Source of the DNA: an uncultured Flavobacteriaceae bacterium | GTDB taxonomy: Bacteria > Bacteroidota > Bacteroidia > Flavobacteriales > Flavobacteriaceae | Direction of reading: 5' to 3' | Length of the DNA: 64,000 nt | NCBI GenBank assembly: GCA_947500435.1 | Contig: CANMRV010000007.1 | Location: forward strand, 62,001 to 126,000 | Shown: positions 17,836-26,016 of the stretch, piece after piece | Layout of the letters: each line of letters starts with the position of its first letter | Position numbering within the stretch: the stretch's first letter is position 1 | Translations under genes and position numbers: made by a program | Notes under the pieces: model-generated | The model's database searches: none | What the model was told of the DNA's origin: nothing | The model's input: only the letters and a program-made list of their open reading frames with translations

Positions 17836-17973
17836 AAAGGTCAAGCGACCTTTCGTCGCTTGTTCTTTCGCGCGGCTTCGAGGGGGTCGGGAAAACAGGA
17901 ACGGAAAGACTTTCCAAGCGGACGGGCGAAGCATGTCCGCTTGGGGAGGATTGGAGTGAAAGGTTTTCCCGAC
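17836..17973. ncRNA. GC-rich region with nested hairpins: candidate structured RNA or oriT
   Basis: A GC-rich block in otherwise AT-rich intergenic DNA. AAAGGTC/GACCTTT (17836-17853) and CAAGCGAC/GTCGCTTG (17842-17862) overlap, so they are mutually exclusive stems. An outer stem GTCGGGAAAAC (17886-17896) with GTTTTCCCGAC (17963-17973) encloses an inner stem CCAAGCGGAC (17914-17923) with GTCCGCTTGG (17935-17944). GGAAAG/CTTTCC at 17903-17915 could compete with the inner stem. Open frames exist on both strands but their translations look like chance. It might be a small RNA, a regulatory RNA or the transfer origin. No family is recognised. Confidence 0.4.
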
Positions 17974-18019
17974 TTCCGCAGGAGTTTGGGAAGTTAACAC
18001 AGCATAAAACACTTTCTAG

Positions 18020-18563
18020 TTTTACATAACAAAAATTATGATACAGATTGATTTATAAGTATTTCATCTTTAACCCTTTAGCTGTAAGCCATAATTCTAT
18101 TATGTAAAATATCCCTCACGATTATAGCTTTTAAGAGTATTACTAACAGGGTCATCAACCTGTTTAATTTACGCTAGGAGAAATTTTTCCGCACAAAAGA
18201 AAAATTATTCTAAACTTCGAAATTCGTCAACCCTGATGACAAACTTTTCGTCTGTACTCATAATTTGCCGTTATGTAAAATAGCCGCTACCAAGCGCTCG
18301 ATTGCTTTTAAAATCAAATTGTTCAGGCAATTTATTTTAAACACAATTTGCCATCGCTTGCCAACGCCATTTAAAAGCTAGCCTTTTAGATTGATTTAAA
18401 ATTCCAGTATTCGAGGAAATGTCTGCAAGATTTTTTTCTACGACATTCTCGTCAGCTTACCGCAACAGCTAAAAATTACTCTGCGAGATAATTTCTTAGC
18501 CCTTGCTAACCTCTCGTCTTGTTTGAAGCTTTTCTTCAGGTGCTTCTAACATTATGTAAAATA
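18020..18563. repeat. Dispersed TTATGTAAAATA repeats
   Basis: Exact 12-mer at 18100-18111, 18271-18282 and 18552-18563, plus an inverted partial copy (TTTTACATAA) at 18020-18029. The three direct copies are 171 and 281 bases apart, with unrelated sequence between. They could be remnants of cassette boundaries; the function is unknown. Confidence 0.6.
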
Positions 18564-18649
18564 GAGCATAAATTTTAGAGATTAAGTATCTCTGAAATTT
18601 TGGGCCAGTTGTAGCGTTGGCATTCACCAGTACGTCGTTGAAAGAAGTC

Positions 18650-18691
18650 TCTTTTCTTTTTTTCTTGATAAAAAAGAAACAAAAAATCAAG
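18650..18691. repeat. CTTGAT hairpin repeat, copy 1
   Basis: A T-rich then A-rich 42-base unit with inverted CTTGAT/ATCAAG, nearly identical to 22471-22514 (copy lengths differ only in A-runs). Both copies are followed by a GC-richer non-coding tract. Confidence 0.7.
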
Positions 18692-19022
18692 AAGAAAATA
18701 GGCTTCCCCGCTCCCTTTAAGTCTTGTGGCTCTACCACTGGGCGCTTCACGCCCTAACACAAAGCCCAGGGTAATGGTTCTTTGTATTAATCACAAATTC
18801 ACTTCCCTACCGGCCCGCATTTTCTTCTGACCTTCCTCTTTTTTAACTAAATCATGTTGCATACAAGTACTATGGGAAGAAGGAATTATTGTCGAAACTG
18901 AACTGATACGGTGTGAAGAAAACACTTAAAAATAAGCTTTTAGATTATAACCGTGTGAAATTGTAGACCATAATTTATTAACTTAAGTCCACAACTAAAT
19001 CAAATATTTCAACCTGTTAATT

Positions 19023-22000
19023 ATGAACCGTAGAAATTTATTAAAGGTCGCCTCAACTGCTACTCCGATTCTTTTTTATCCTTCCCTTTTGATACAATTA
19101 TTTGGATGTTCAAATGATGAAACTGACAACGATGAAAATTGGGATGAGACTGAATTATATTCAAGCGAAGTATTCACTGTTTTGACTCAATTCGAATCAT
19201 TACAAAAATCTGATCGCGAAAAGGCTACCGCAGAGGTAAATAGACTTTACAATGAAGTTTATAATAATAATGGTGGTTCTCCAATCACCAACTTAAGTCG
19301 AAAGTCTGAGCACGCTAAAAGGATAGCGAAAGGCCTAAGTTGGGCAGGAGCGGGATGGGGCTTTTTAGTTTTGCTTATAGGAAATAGAGTTCCAGGTCTT
19401 TCATTTTTAAGTTCATCTGCTTTGGGTTTTGGCGTTTCAGCTGAGTATTACTCTGGAATTGGTGAATACTTATTAAACGAGTCTTACACTTATGAGAAAC
19501 AAGAATTGATGGCCAAGCTAAGACTGGTTGATGTAATACTTAGTCGCCAAAAATCACCAGACGTCTATGACAGATTTATAAATTCAGATGAATTAAAATT
19601 CGAGGAGTTTAAATTCAATCCTTCTTTAGATGAACAAAAAGAAATATTGAATTCAAAATATCATAACCAAGAAGAAAATATTGATGCTTATGTAGAAAAA
19701 GACATGACTGAAGAAGAAGCTGGTAATATGCTACAAAACTTAAAATCAGATTTAGAATCAACATTTGATGAGAATACTGAAAATTTAAATGAAGAAGAAC
19801 CAATTGACGAAAATGAACTCAATGATAGTATTGTGCTCATGAGAGGTACCGCTTCTTTAATGGTCAATGTTATGGGACAACAATTTGGACCACGATTTGC
19901 AAAGATGTTGGACGCCACTCTTAACACAGGAATAAGTGCAATAGCTCTTTATGGTAGCTTGTCTGCGATTGGTCCGGCCGGGTGGGCTGGTATTGGGTTT
20001 TCACTCATGAGTCAATATTCTTCAATTCTCGGGGATGAAGGAAAATCTTCACATGAGATAATCATGGAAACTTTGAAAATAATAAATAAAAATATTATAA
20101 AGTTATCCGAAGGAATAGAAAATTTGGCTTATAATCAATATAGACTTGAGGAAAATCAATTATATATCTTGTCAAGATTGACTGATATTATAAATCAACT
20201 ATCAACCAATTCTGCAAAACTAGATGAATTGAGCGATGATATTAAAGATCTCAGGTCAAGCGTCGAGGAGAAATTAGCTCTATATTTTAGTGAGACCGAA
20301 ATATCAACATTTTTGGATAGTCCATCAAATACCCTAGATGGTTACGTTCACAGAAAAGAAGAGAACAATGAAAGTTTGAAAGAAGAAGATTTTAGAGATA
20401 TAAAAGAAAAACTAAACACGATTCATAGTTTCGCTATCAGCAACACTGATAATAGTAAGTATACTTCTTTCAATTTTAATTTTAAGAAAGGAAGAGACAT
20501 ATCCTCATCATTTTTTGGTCAAAGAAAAAATGGCCAAATCAAACCTTATAAATATTCCAATTTATATGATGTCATAAGTGGTGGTCATATTATGTATAAC
20601 ATTATTACTGGCCAAAATCTAGAGAACAATATTCCCAATATCCCATTATTATTTAGGGCCTCAGATTTACTGCATAAATATCAGCTAGCATTTCCTGAAT
20701 TAAGATCTCTAGAATTTGGCACCAAATCCCAATTCATAAATTCTTCAATACTACAAAAAGCTTTACAGACAAGTGATTTATTGAAGCGAATTAGTAGTTG
20801 TGAAGTTATTGAACAGGGGCTTATTAAATATGATAAGCTATTTTACGGTTTGTTGTCTTCAATTTATTTGGAAATGAATGATAAATTCCGAGACATTTTT
20901 AAATGGGATAACTCGAAATTTAAAAACAAAATTACACTTATCTCAAATGACAATCAAATTGGGTATGGTTTAGCTAACGATGTCACTGATTACTCATTAT
21001 ATACATTCACGGGAAGAAATATTTTTTCTGATAGCATTGGTGGAAAGAAAAGAAAGTTCATGGAAGATGGGCCAGCCTCGAATAATTTTTTGCTGACTCT
21101 TGCAAAGGAACTTGGAGTGATTGAATCCAAAGTTATTATTGGAAAAATAACCGATGGAAATATTAAAATAAATAATTTCAAAGGAGAATTGGAAACTTTA
21201 GTCCTTCAGAACCAAAGTAGTGAAACAAATCAATTCGTGGGGAGGAGTGGTCAAGTTAAGTATGGGAAATTTGACATCAATGATGTGTTTTCCATAAAAA
21301 TTCATGAGATAACTTTCTTGAAGGGCAAATTCACCAACTACAAAATACTTGTACCGGAATTGATAAGGCTATCAACTATTGGTCAATTTAACTATCCTGA
21401 AAAAGTTCCTGGATCTTTTCATGTTAACAGAGCAGTTATGCAACTTCGTGCCCCAAATTGGTCCTACCACCCGCCCCATATGCCACGAAGACTAGGATCA
21501 GTAAATAAAGAGAATGACTTTAATCAATTCGTTGAGTCTTTTAGAGAATGGAAGAATAAGGCCGGACTTGGGGTTCAGGGACTTCACTTTTATAGAGAAA
21601 TTGAGTTAAATGGTTTAGATACAAATCAACTTCCTAAAGTATTTAAAGATGGATTGAAAAATTTAAACTTAACATATGGATGGCGTAAACAATTGGGTGA
21701 TAAAGTTCTGGAACGAGAAAATTTATCAATCGATCAGTATTTTAAAGAATTTAGCAATACATCATTTTATTCCATTCTTTACCAATTAACAGAAGAATCA
21801 ATTCAAGAAAAAAAGATGGAAATTGTCGACCACGTCCTGAGTAGATATGAAGACAATACTTCTAATCCACTCAAATTACAACTAGAAGCTCTAGATTCCC
21901 TCGGTTGTTCACTCTTAGCACTTTATAAATTGAATCAAGTCAGTACTAGTTCAAACAACTTTGATTTTAAAGCAGATTATATAAATCAAATATTCACTGC

Positions 22001-22283
22001 AGATGATCTTATATATTGTCTAAGAGGAGGACTAACTTACAGTGCTAAAAAAGCAAATTCCATCAAAAAATTGGGGGAAATTAAAGTGAAAACGGAAAGC
22101 GGAAAATCCGTTGCCCTTAACCCTGACAATTTCATTGATTTTTGCCTTTTACTAGCTGCCGACCGGAAGGAGTACACTGAACGATTAATTGGAGAATCAA
22201 TCTCAAATTATTCTCAAAATGACTGTGAACCTTTGTTGTCGGAAATTATTAACGGTATGCGTTTTTCAATCCATAAATTATAA
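19023..22283 (+). CDS. Large exported protein of unknown function, Tat-like lipoprotein signal
   Basis: Not recognised. It has 1086 residues and begins MNRRNLLKVAS, close to a twin-arginine motif, with a hydrophobic stretch ending in the lipobox LFGC (Cys29). An acidic linker follows. Two long Gly/Ala-rich hydrophobic segments lie near residues 105-140 and 299-332, separated by a highly acidic region. A heptad-rich coiled coil spans about 343-420 (KIINKNIIKLSEGIENLAYNQ onward). The remaining 650 residues show no motif I know. Hydrophobic segments next to a long coiled coil occur in pore-forming toxins and in translocating effectors, but this is only a resemblance. Single gene, no partner on its strand; AT-rich like the rest of the element. 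Confidence 0.75.
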   Translation: MNRRNLLKVASTATPILFYPSLLIQLFGCSNDETDNDENWDETELYSSEVFTVLTQFESLQKSDREKATAEVNRLYNEVYNNNGGSPITNLSRKSEHAKRIAKGLSWAGAGWGFLVLLIGNRVPGLSFLSSSALGFGVSAEYYSGIGEYLLNESYTYEKQELMAKLRLVDVILSRQKSPDVYDRFINSDELKFEEFKFNPSLDEQKEILNSKYHNQEENIDAYVEKDMTEEEAGNMLQNLKSDLESTFDENTENLNEEEPIDENELNDSIVLMRGTASLMVNVMGQQFGPRFAKMLDATLNTGISAIALYGSLSAIGPAGWAGIGFSLMSQYSSILGDEGKSSHEIIMETLKIINKNIIKLSEGIENLAYNQYRLEENQLYILSRLTDIINQLSTNSAKLDELSDDIKDLRSSVEEKLALYFSETEISTFLDSPSNTLDGYVHRKEENNESLKEEDFRDIKEKLNTIHSFAISNTDNSKYTSFNFNFKKGRDISSSFFGQRKNGQIKPYKYSNLYDVISGGHIMYNIITGQNLENNIPNIPLLFRASDLLHKYQLAFPELRSLEFGTKSQFINSSILQKALQTSDLLKRISSCEVIEQGLIKYDKLFYGLLSSIYLEMNDKFRDIFKWDNSKFKNKITLISNDNQIGYGLANDVTDYSLYTFTGRNIFSDSIGGKKRKFMEDGPASNNFLLTLAKELGVIESKVIIGKITDGNIKINNFKGELETLVLQNQSSETNQFVGRSGQVKYGKFDINDVFSIKIHEITFLKGKFTNYKILVPELIRLSTIGQFNYPEKVPGSFHVNRAVMQLRAPNWSYHPPHMPRRLGSVNKENDFNQFVESFREWKNKAGLGVQGLHFYREIELNGLDTNQLPKVFKDGLKNLNLTYGWRKQLGDKVLERENLSIDQYFKEFSNTSFYSILYQLTEESIQEKKMEIVDHVLSRYEDNTSNPLKLQLEALDSLGCSLLALYKLNQVSTSSNNFDFKADYINQIFTADDLIYCLRGGLTYSAKKANSIKKLGEIKVKTESGKSVALNPDNFIDFCLLLAADRKEYTERLIGESISNYSQNDCEPLLSEIINGMRFSIHKL

Positions 22284-22458
22284 ATTTAAGATTCGACTCA
22301 AAACCTCGTTTAAGAAAAACCTCAGATTCCTTGCGATTTGGGCTTTTAACCAAAAAATCAACTCCTTCCCTCCCATTTTCCTTTTCGTTGATTTCAAGCC
22401 ATGCATTAGTCATTTCTGATTTTAAAATAGATTCTGCTTGCTTTTGAAATTCTGACAT
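22249..22458 (-). CDS. Small hypothetical protein, overlapping the 1086-residue gene
   Basis: A 69-residue frame, charged and soluble in character (MSEFQKQAESILKSEMTNAW at the start). It converges on the large gene and overlaps its last 35 bases. Its upstream side is the second CTTGAT hairpin repeat. Composition looks protein-like, but no family is recognised and it could be a gene remnant. Confidence 0.35.
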   Translation of the reverse strand: MSEFQKQAESILKSEMTNAWLEINEKENGREGVDFLVKSPNRKESEVFLKRGFESNLKFIIYGLKNAYR

Positions 22459-22782
22459 ATAATAAAAGTGTCTTTTCTTTTTTTCTTGATAAAAAAAGAA
22501 ACAAAAAAATCAAGGCTTACAGATAATTTTGGAACAGGGCCGAGCGTAAAGAAAATGTACCCAAGTACATTTTTAGCTTGGAGCGAGCTGGTGACCGTTG
22601 GGCTTTTTAGTTCTGAGCCCCCCTGCTCTATTCAAGTATCTTATTGCTGGAATGGCAGCCGCATCAACTCGCCGAAAAACAAATGCACCTTTGGTCGCAT
22701 CTATTTTCTCGCGCCCTCGCCTATTGTTTTGCCAAAATTCTCTTAAGCCGTTTCATTCTGGTCATATATTAATCTTTTTGGT
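22459..22782. other. Non-coding stretch with hairpin repeats
   Basis: Holds the second CTTGAT hairpin repeat (22471-22514), a hairpin AAAATGTAC/GTACATTTT (22552-22573) and a GC-richer segment. No credible gene; frames on the plus strand read like chance translations. Confidence 0.5.
22471..22514. repeat. CTTGAT hairpin repeat, copy 2
   Basis: Near-identical to 18650-18691 and in the same orientation. The two copies lie on either side of the 1086-residue gene. Confidence 0.7.
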
Positions 22783-25242
22783 TCAATTCAAATATCTCAT
22801 AACCTCAAATTTATAAAGCTCATCCTCATCATTGATAAATGACATAAAGCTATCATTAGCCACTAGATTATTATAATCGTCAAAAGTTAAATTTGTTAAT
22901 TGTCCATCATCAGCTAAGCGATTTATCAAACTAATACTTAATCCAAATTTAGTTAGCTCAATTCTTGATTCATCTGTTGTTCCATATATGTACAAATTGT
23001 ACTCTTCCTTTGTTATTAAATCAAAATCATATAACATGATAATAAATTTATTTAGTTTAAAACTCACAAAATTTTCTTCCATTTTCAATTTAACGATTGC
23101 CAAATTGATTAGTTTGCTTTCATTTTGACCTGATAAATCAATATAAATTTTATTCTTACCACCAGCGTTCAAACTAACTTCTCCATAGGATTCTCCAAAA
23201 TAAAATTTTGGTTGTTCACTTGCTGCAATCGTCTTGAAATACTTTACTTGTGAAATTATATTTTGCTTTAGGGATCTTTTTCTACCAATAAGTATGAAGT
23301 TTTCGTAATAATTTCTTGCTGCCTCATTACCAAGTCTAATAATTTCAAAGTCTTTAATTATATCAAAATTTAGTATAAAAAAAACATTGATTTTTTCTAA
23401 CATTGTATAAGAGTCCCAATCATTTGTTTCTCCTAAAGTTTTCTGTATTCTTTGAAATTTAACTCTTCTACTCAATTTTTTTACTAATTCATCCATATCA
23501 TCATAATGAAAATACTCCACAATTCCTGATTCTATGAGATACTTCCGTATTTGATTTTCTAAATTATCCGAAATTTCAAATATAAATTTCTCGTTTTCTT
23601 GTATTGCAATAACATTCTTTATGTATCCTTCTTTATTATTTTTCCCCTTGGATTGTTTATCAATGTCAAATTTGGCAAGGGTTGGGTTTTTAACAATATC
23701 ACTAAATGTTCTATTCCTTAATAACTTAATCTTGTTCGTCATACTACTTCCTTTCCTGTGATGAAATTCATTATTCATAAAGTGGACGTCAGGTAGTAAT
23801 TTTATAAGATTGTTTTCTTTTTTAGAAAAAATGTCGTTTAGTCTATTCACTCTTCCTATTAAGTTAACTAGACTCTTTCCGTTCAAATTCCTAGTGTTCA
23901 AAATAAACAGACTCTCTATAGGGAGATTCATACCCTCTAAAATAACCGAGTTAGCAATGACATATTTTAAGCTTGTTTCTGTTCTATATTTATATTCTAA
24001 AAATTCTTTTACTAAATCAGGTAGTTGGCCATGTAAATAAACAACTCCATATTTTAGATACTCTATTGCATAGAACTTACTGTGAACTTCTTTTTCTAAG
24101 ATCTTTCTTAAACTTTCTATTTCCTTATTCCCTTTAATCTCATCTAAACTATTACTTAGTTGCTTTGCAAATTCTTCAATTTTTATAGGTCTATAATTGT
24201 AAATGAAGTTTTTATCTTTTGACGAATTGATAATGTATTTCATGAAGCTTCCTTGCTTCCCTAATGAATAGAATTGATTGACATATCTGTTATATTTAAA
24301 GAGTTCACTACCCAGTCTATACTCATATAATTCGGGTTCTTTAATATTGTTATTAATAATATGTGTGGTAATAACTTGGTCATCAGTTATTTTGATATTT
24401 TCAATATCATCCACTAAAGGAGATAAATATATTACCCGTTGATTTGGATTTTCGTGTCCATTTTTTGAGAGTAATCTAGAAAGAAGAATACTTCTATTAT
24501 CACCATTCAGTACGTTATGCGCTTCATCTATAAAAAGCACGTCGTAACTCAACCTTTTTCTGCTCATTAGTCGAAGAGCTCTCTCCTGTGTAAAAACTGC
24601 AATGAACTTTTTTTCTCCAGTATACATTTCATCATGCATAATTACTTTCATACCAAGTTGCGCCTTTCGTATAAGCGTGTATGTCTGCATCAATAATGAC
24701 TTTGTCGGGACAATTATGGCAATTTTTAAAACTTCGGCTGTAAAGCTTTCTATAGTTCTAATAATGATTGAACTTTTTCCAAAAGAAGTAGGTGCTAAAT
24801 AGCATCTTTCATTTGAATTATCTTGAAGAAATGACCTACTTCTCAGGTATTGTTCTTGAGTTTCTGTATAGTTTTCAACATTTTTAAATTTAGACAAACC
24901 GCTTGAAATTATTAAATCTTCAATGTTTTCAGATTCGAGTAAACCATGTCTTAATATAGACTCACTAATAGGATAAAAACCTAAATTTATTGATAAATCA
25001 TAAAGTGGTTTAAAATCTTCTTTTTGTAAAGAATACTTTAGAATTATGTAGTATGCAAAGTTTGCATAACTTCTTAACCGTTTGTCTTTCTGAAATTCTT
25101 CTAAAAGCAATATTGCAACTCCTAATATATATTCTTCATCTCTTCTAGAGAGCTGAACGTTTGTAGTTAATTTTTCTAGAACCAATTTGAATTCAGGAAT
25201 CCTACCGATTTGGGTCAATTGTCTTTCTGCTTTTGGCAACAT
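22783..25242 (-). CDS. SF2 DEAH helicase, HamB-like (putative defence)
   Basis: An 819-residue ATP-dependent helicase. A Q-like segment precedes Walker A APTSFGKS (150-157). Motif II is DEAH (239-242). The second helicase domain has EGMNLP and then LIGRVNRL, motifs V and VI in the style of Ski2-like enzymes. The last 300 residues are not recognised. It is the last gene of a four-gene minus-strand operon and starts six bases after a HamA-like nuclease gene. In Hachiman a HamB helicase partners a HamA nuclease, so the pair fits that system. Two extra upstream genes do not belong to the canonical form. Assignment to HamB is by order and motifs, not by a profile match. Confidence 0.75.
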   Translation of the reverse strand: MLPKAERQLTQIGRIPEFKLVLEKLTTNVQLSRRDEEYILGVAILLLEEFQKDKRLRSYANFAYYIILKYSLQKEDFKPLYDLSINLGFYPISESILRHGLLESENIEDLIISSGLSKFKNVENYTETQEQYLRSRSFLQDNSNERCYLAPTSFGKSSIIIRTIESFTAEVLKIAIIVPTKSLLMQTYTLIRKAQLGMKVIMHDEMYTGEKKFIAVFTQERALRLMSRKRLSYDVLFIDEAHNVLNGDNRSILLSRLLSKNGHENPNQRVIYLSPLVDDIENIKITDDQVITTHIINNNIKEPELYEYRLGSELFKYNRYVNQFYSLGKQGSFMKYIINSSKDKNFIYNYRPIKIEEFAKQLSNSLDEIKGNKEIESLRKILEKEVHSKFYAIEYLKYGVVYLHGQLPDLVKEFLEYKYRTETSLKYVIANSVILEGMNLPIESLFILNTRNLNGKSLVNLIGRVNRLNDIFSKKENNLIKLLPDVHFMNNEFHHRKGSSMTNKIKLLRNRTFSDIVKNPTLAKFDIDKQSKGKNNKEGYIKNVIAIQENEKFIFEISDNLENQIRKYLIESGIVEYFHYDDMDELVKKLSRRVKFQRIQKTLGETNDWDSYTMLEKINVFFILNFDIIKDFEIIRLGNEAARNYYENFILIGRKRSLKQNIISQVKYFKTIAASEQPKFYFGESYGEVSLNAGGKNKIYIDLSGQNESKLINLAIVKLKMEENFVSFKLNKFIIMLYDFDLITKEEYNLYIYGTTDESRIELTKFGLSISLINRLADDGQLTNLTFDDYNNLVANDSFMSFINDEDELYKFEVMRYLN

Positions 25243-25248
25243 AATGAC

Positions 25249-26004
25249 CTATTTGGTTAGACAATCAACTACCTGTTGTATTGATTTTTTATCTATACAA
25301 ATAGCATTAATTTTATTTGCTTCAAGATTATTGGCTACATCGATAATAATAGTATCTCGATCATCTTCGTGCTTTATACTTCCATCATGATAAATTGTAG
25401 AAGCAGGTATTATGTTTAGGTCCTTTATTTTGGGGTACTCCTTTTTATTATACATCAAAGTTAATTTCCTGATGTTTTTAATTAAGACTTCTTTACTACC
25501 AACGCGTTTGGCGTGGTTAAGTGCATTCTTCCAAGGATTGTTCGAAGTTTCACCTGCTAACATTGCTTTTAATCCCGAATATGCCTCCTTTAATTTTTTT
25601 TTGTGTGATATAGCTTCTGTAGTAATCGAACCTGATTTACTTTCCATTATCCATTCTTCAGATAGAAAAGAATAGTATCCATCAAACCCTTTTTTGATAG
25701 AGCCCTCTTCTAGGTTCCGGTATAAACACTCCTGACGATATCCTATTGTTTTTAAGTATAAATGAATTATAAATTCGGCGACCGCTCCCATTGTTGTATT
25801 CTTATCTTTATTCTTAAAAAAACTACTCAAATCACTTTTAACAAAATCTATAGTGAAATCAACATCAGCCTCACATATATTCACAATTTCATCATCAATG
25901 AGCTGTTTCAATTGATCTGTAACATCTTCGATTGAAATTAAATGAATATAATTACCATTTTCTATCTCAATTACATTTACATCAAAAACGTCTACAGCGG
26001 TCAT
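25249..26004 (-). CDS. HamA-like (DUF1837-type) nuclease candidate
   Basis: A 251-residue protein with a PD-(D/E)xK-like nuclease pattern: Glu77 in GAVAEFIIHLYL, Asp108 in KGFDGYY, then Glu121 and Lys123 in WIMESKSG. In HamA proteins the same three blocks read approximately GE-LILH, KGFDGVH and LGEAKF, so this looks like a divergent HamA. The C-terminal third is different from HamA as I remember it. It lies between the 653-residue gene (12-base gap) and the helicase (6-base gap). Expected role: DNA cleavage or binding released by the helicase during phage attack. It could instead be another restriction-type nuclease. Confidence 0.65.
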   Translation of the reverse strand: MTAVDVFDVNVIEIENGNYIHLISIEDVTDQLKQLIDDEIVNICEADVDFTIDFVKSDLSSFFKNKDKNTTMGAVAEFIIHLYLKTIGYRQECLYRNLEEGSIKKGFDGYYSFLSEEWIMESKSGSITTEAISHKKKLKEAYSGLKAMLAGETSNNPWKNALNHAKRVGSKEVLIKNIRKLTLMYNKKEYPKIKDLNIIPASTIYHDGSIKHEDDRDTIIIDVANNLEANKINAICIDKKSIQQVVDCLTK

Positions 26005-26016
26005 TTTTACTTTAGA

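Larger units (their letters stand above)
17974..19022. other. Long non-coding stretch before the 1086-residue gene
   Basis: About 1 kb without a credible gene. It contains four copies of a TTATGTAAAATA-type motif (18020-18563), one copy of the TTCTTGAT hairpin repeat (18650-18691) and a GC-richer segment after it. Open frames at 18496-18760 on the minus strand run through the hairpin repeat and are rejected. Confidence 0.5.

Noticed and set aside
17752..18012. Open frames on both strands (73-81 residues) across the GC-rich structured block
   Set aside because: They overlap one another on opposite strands, follow the hairpin symmetry and give Arg/Gly/Pro-rich chance translations unlike neighbouring genes.
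18020..18563. Repeated TTATGTAAAATA considered as a CRISPR array
   Set aside because: Repeat units are only 12 bases, spacing is 171 and 281 bases, and no cas genes are present.
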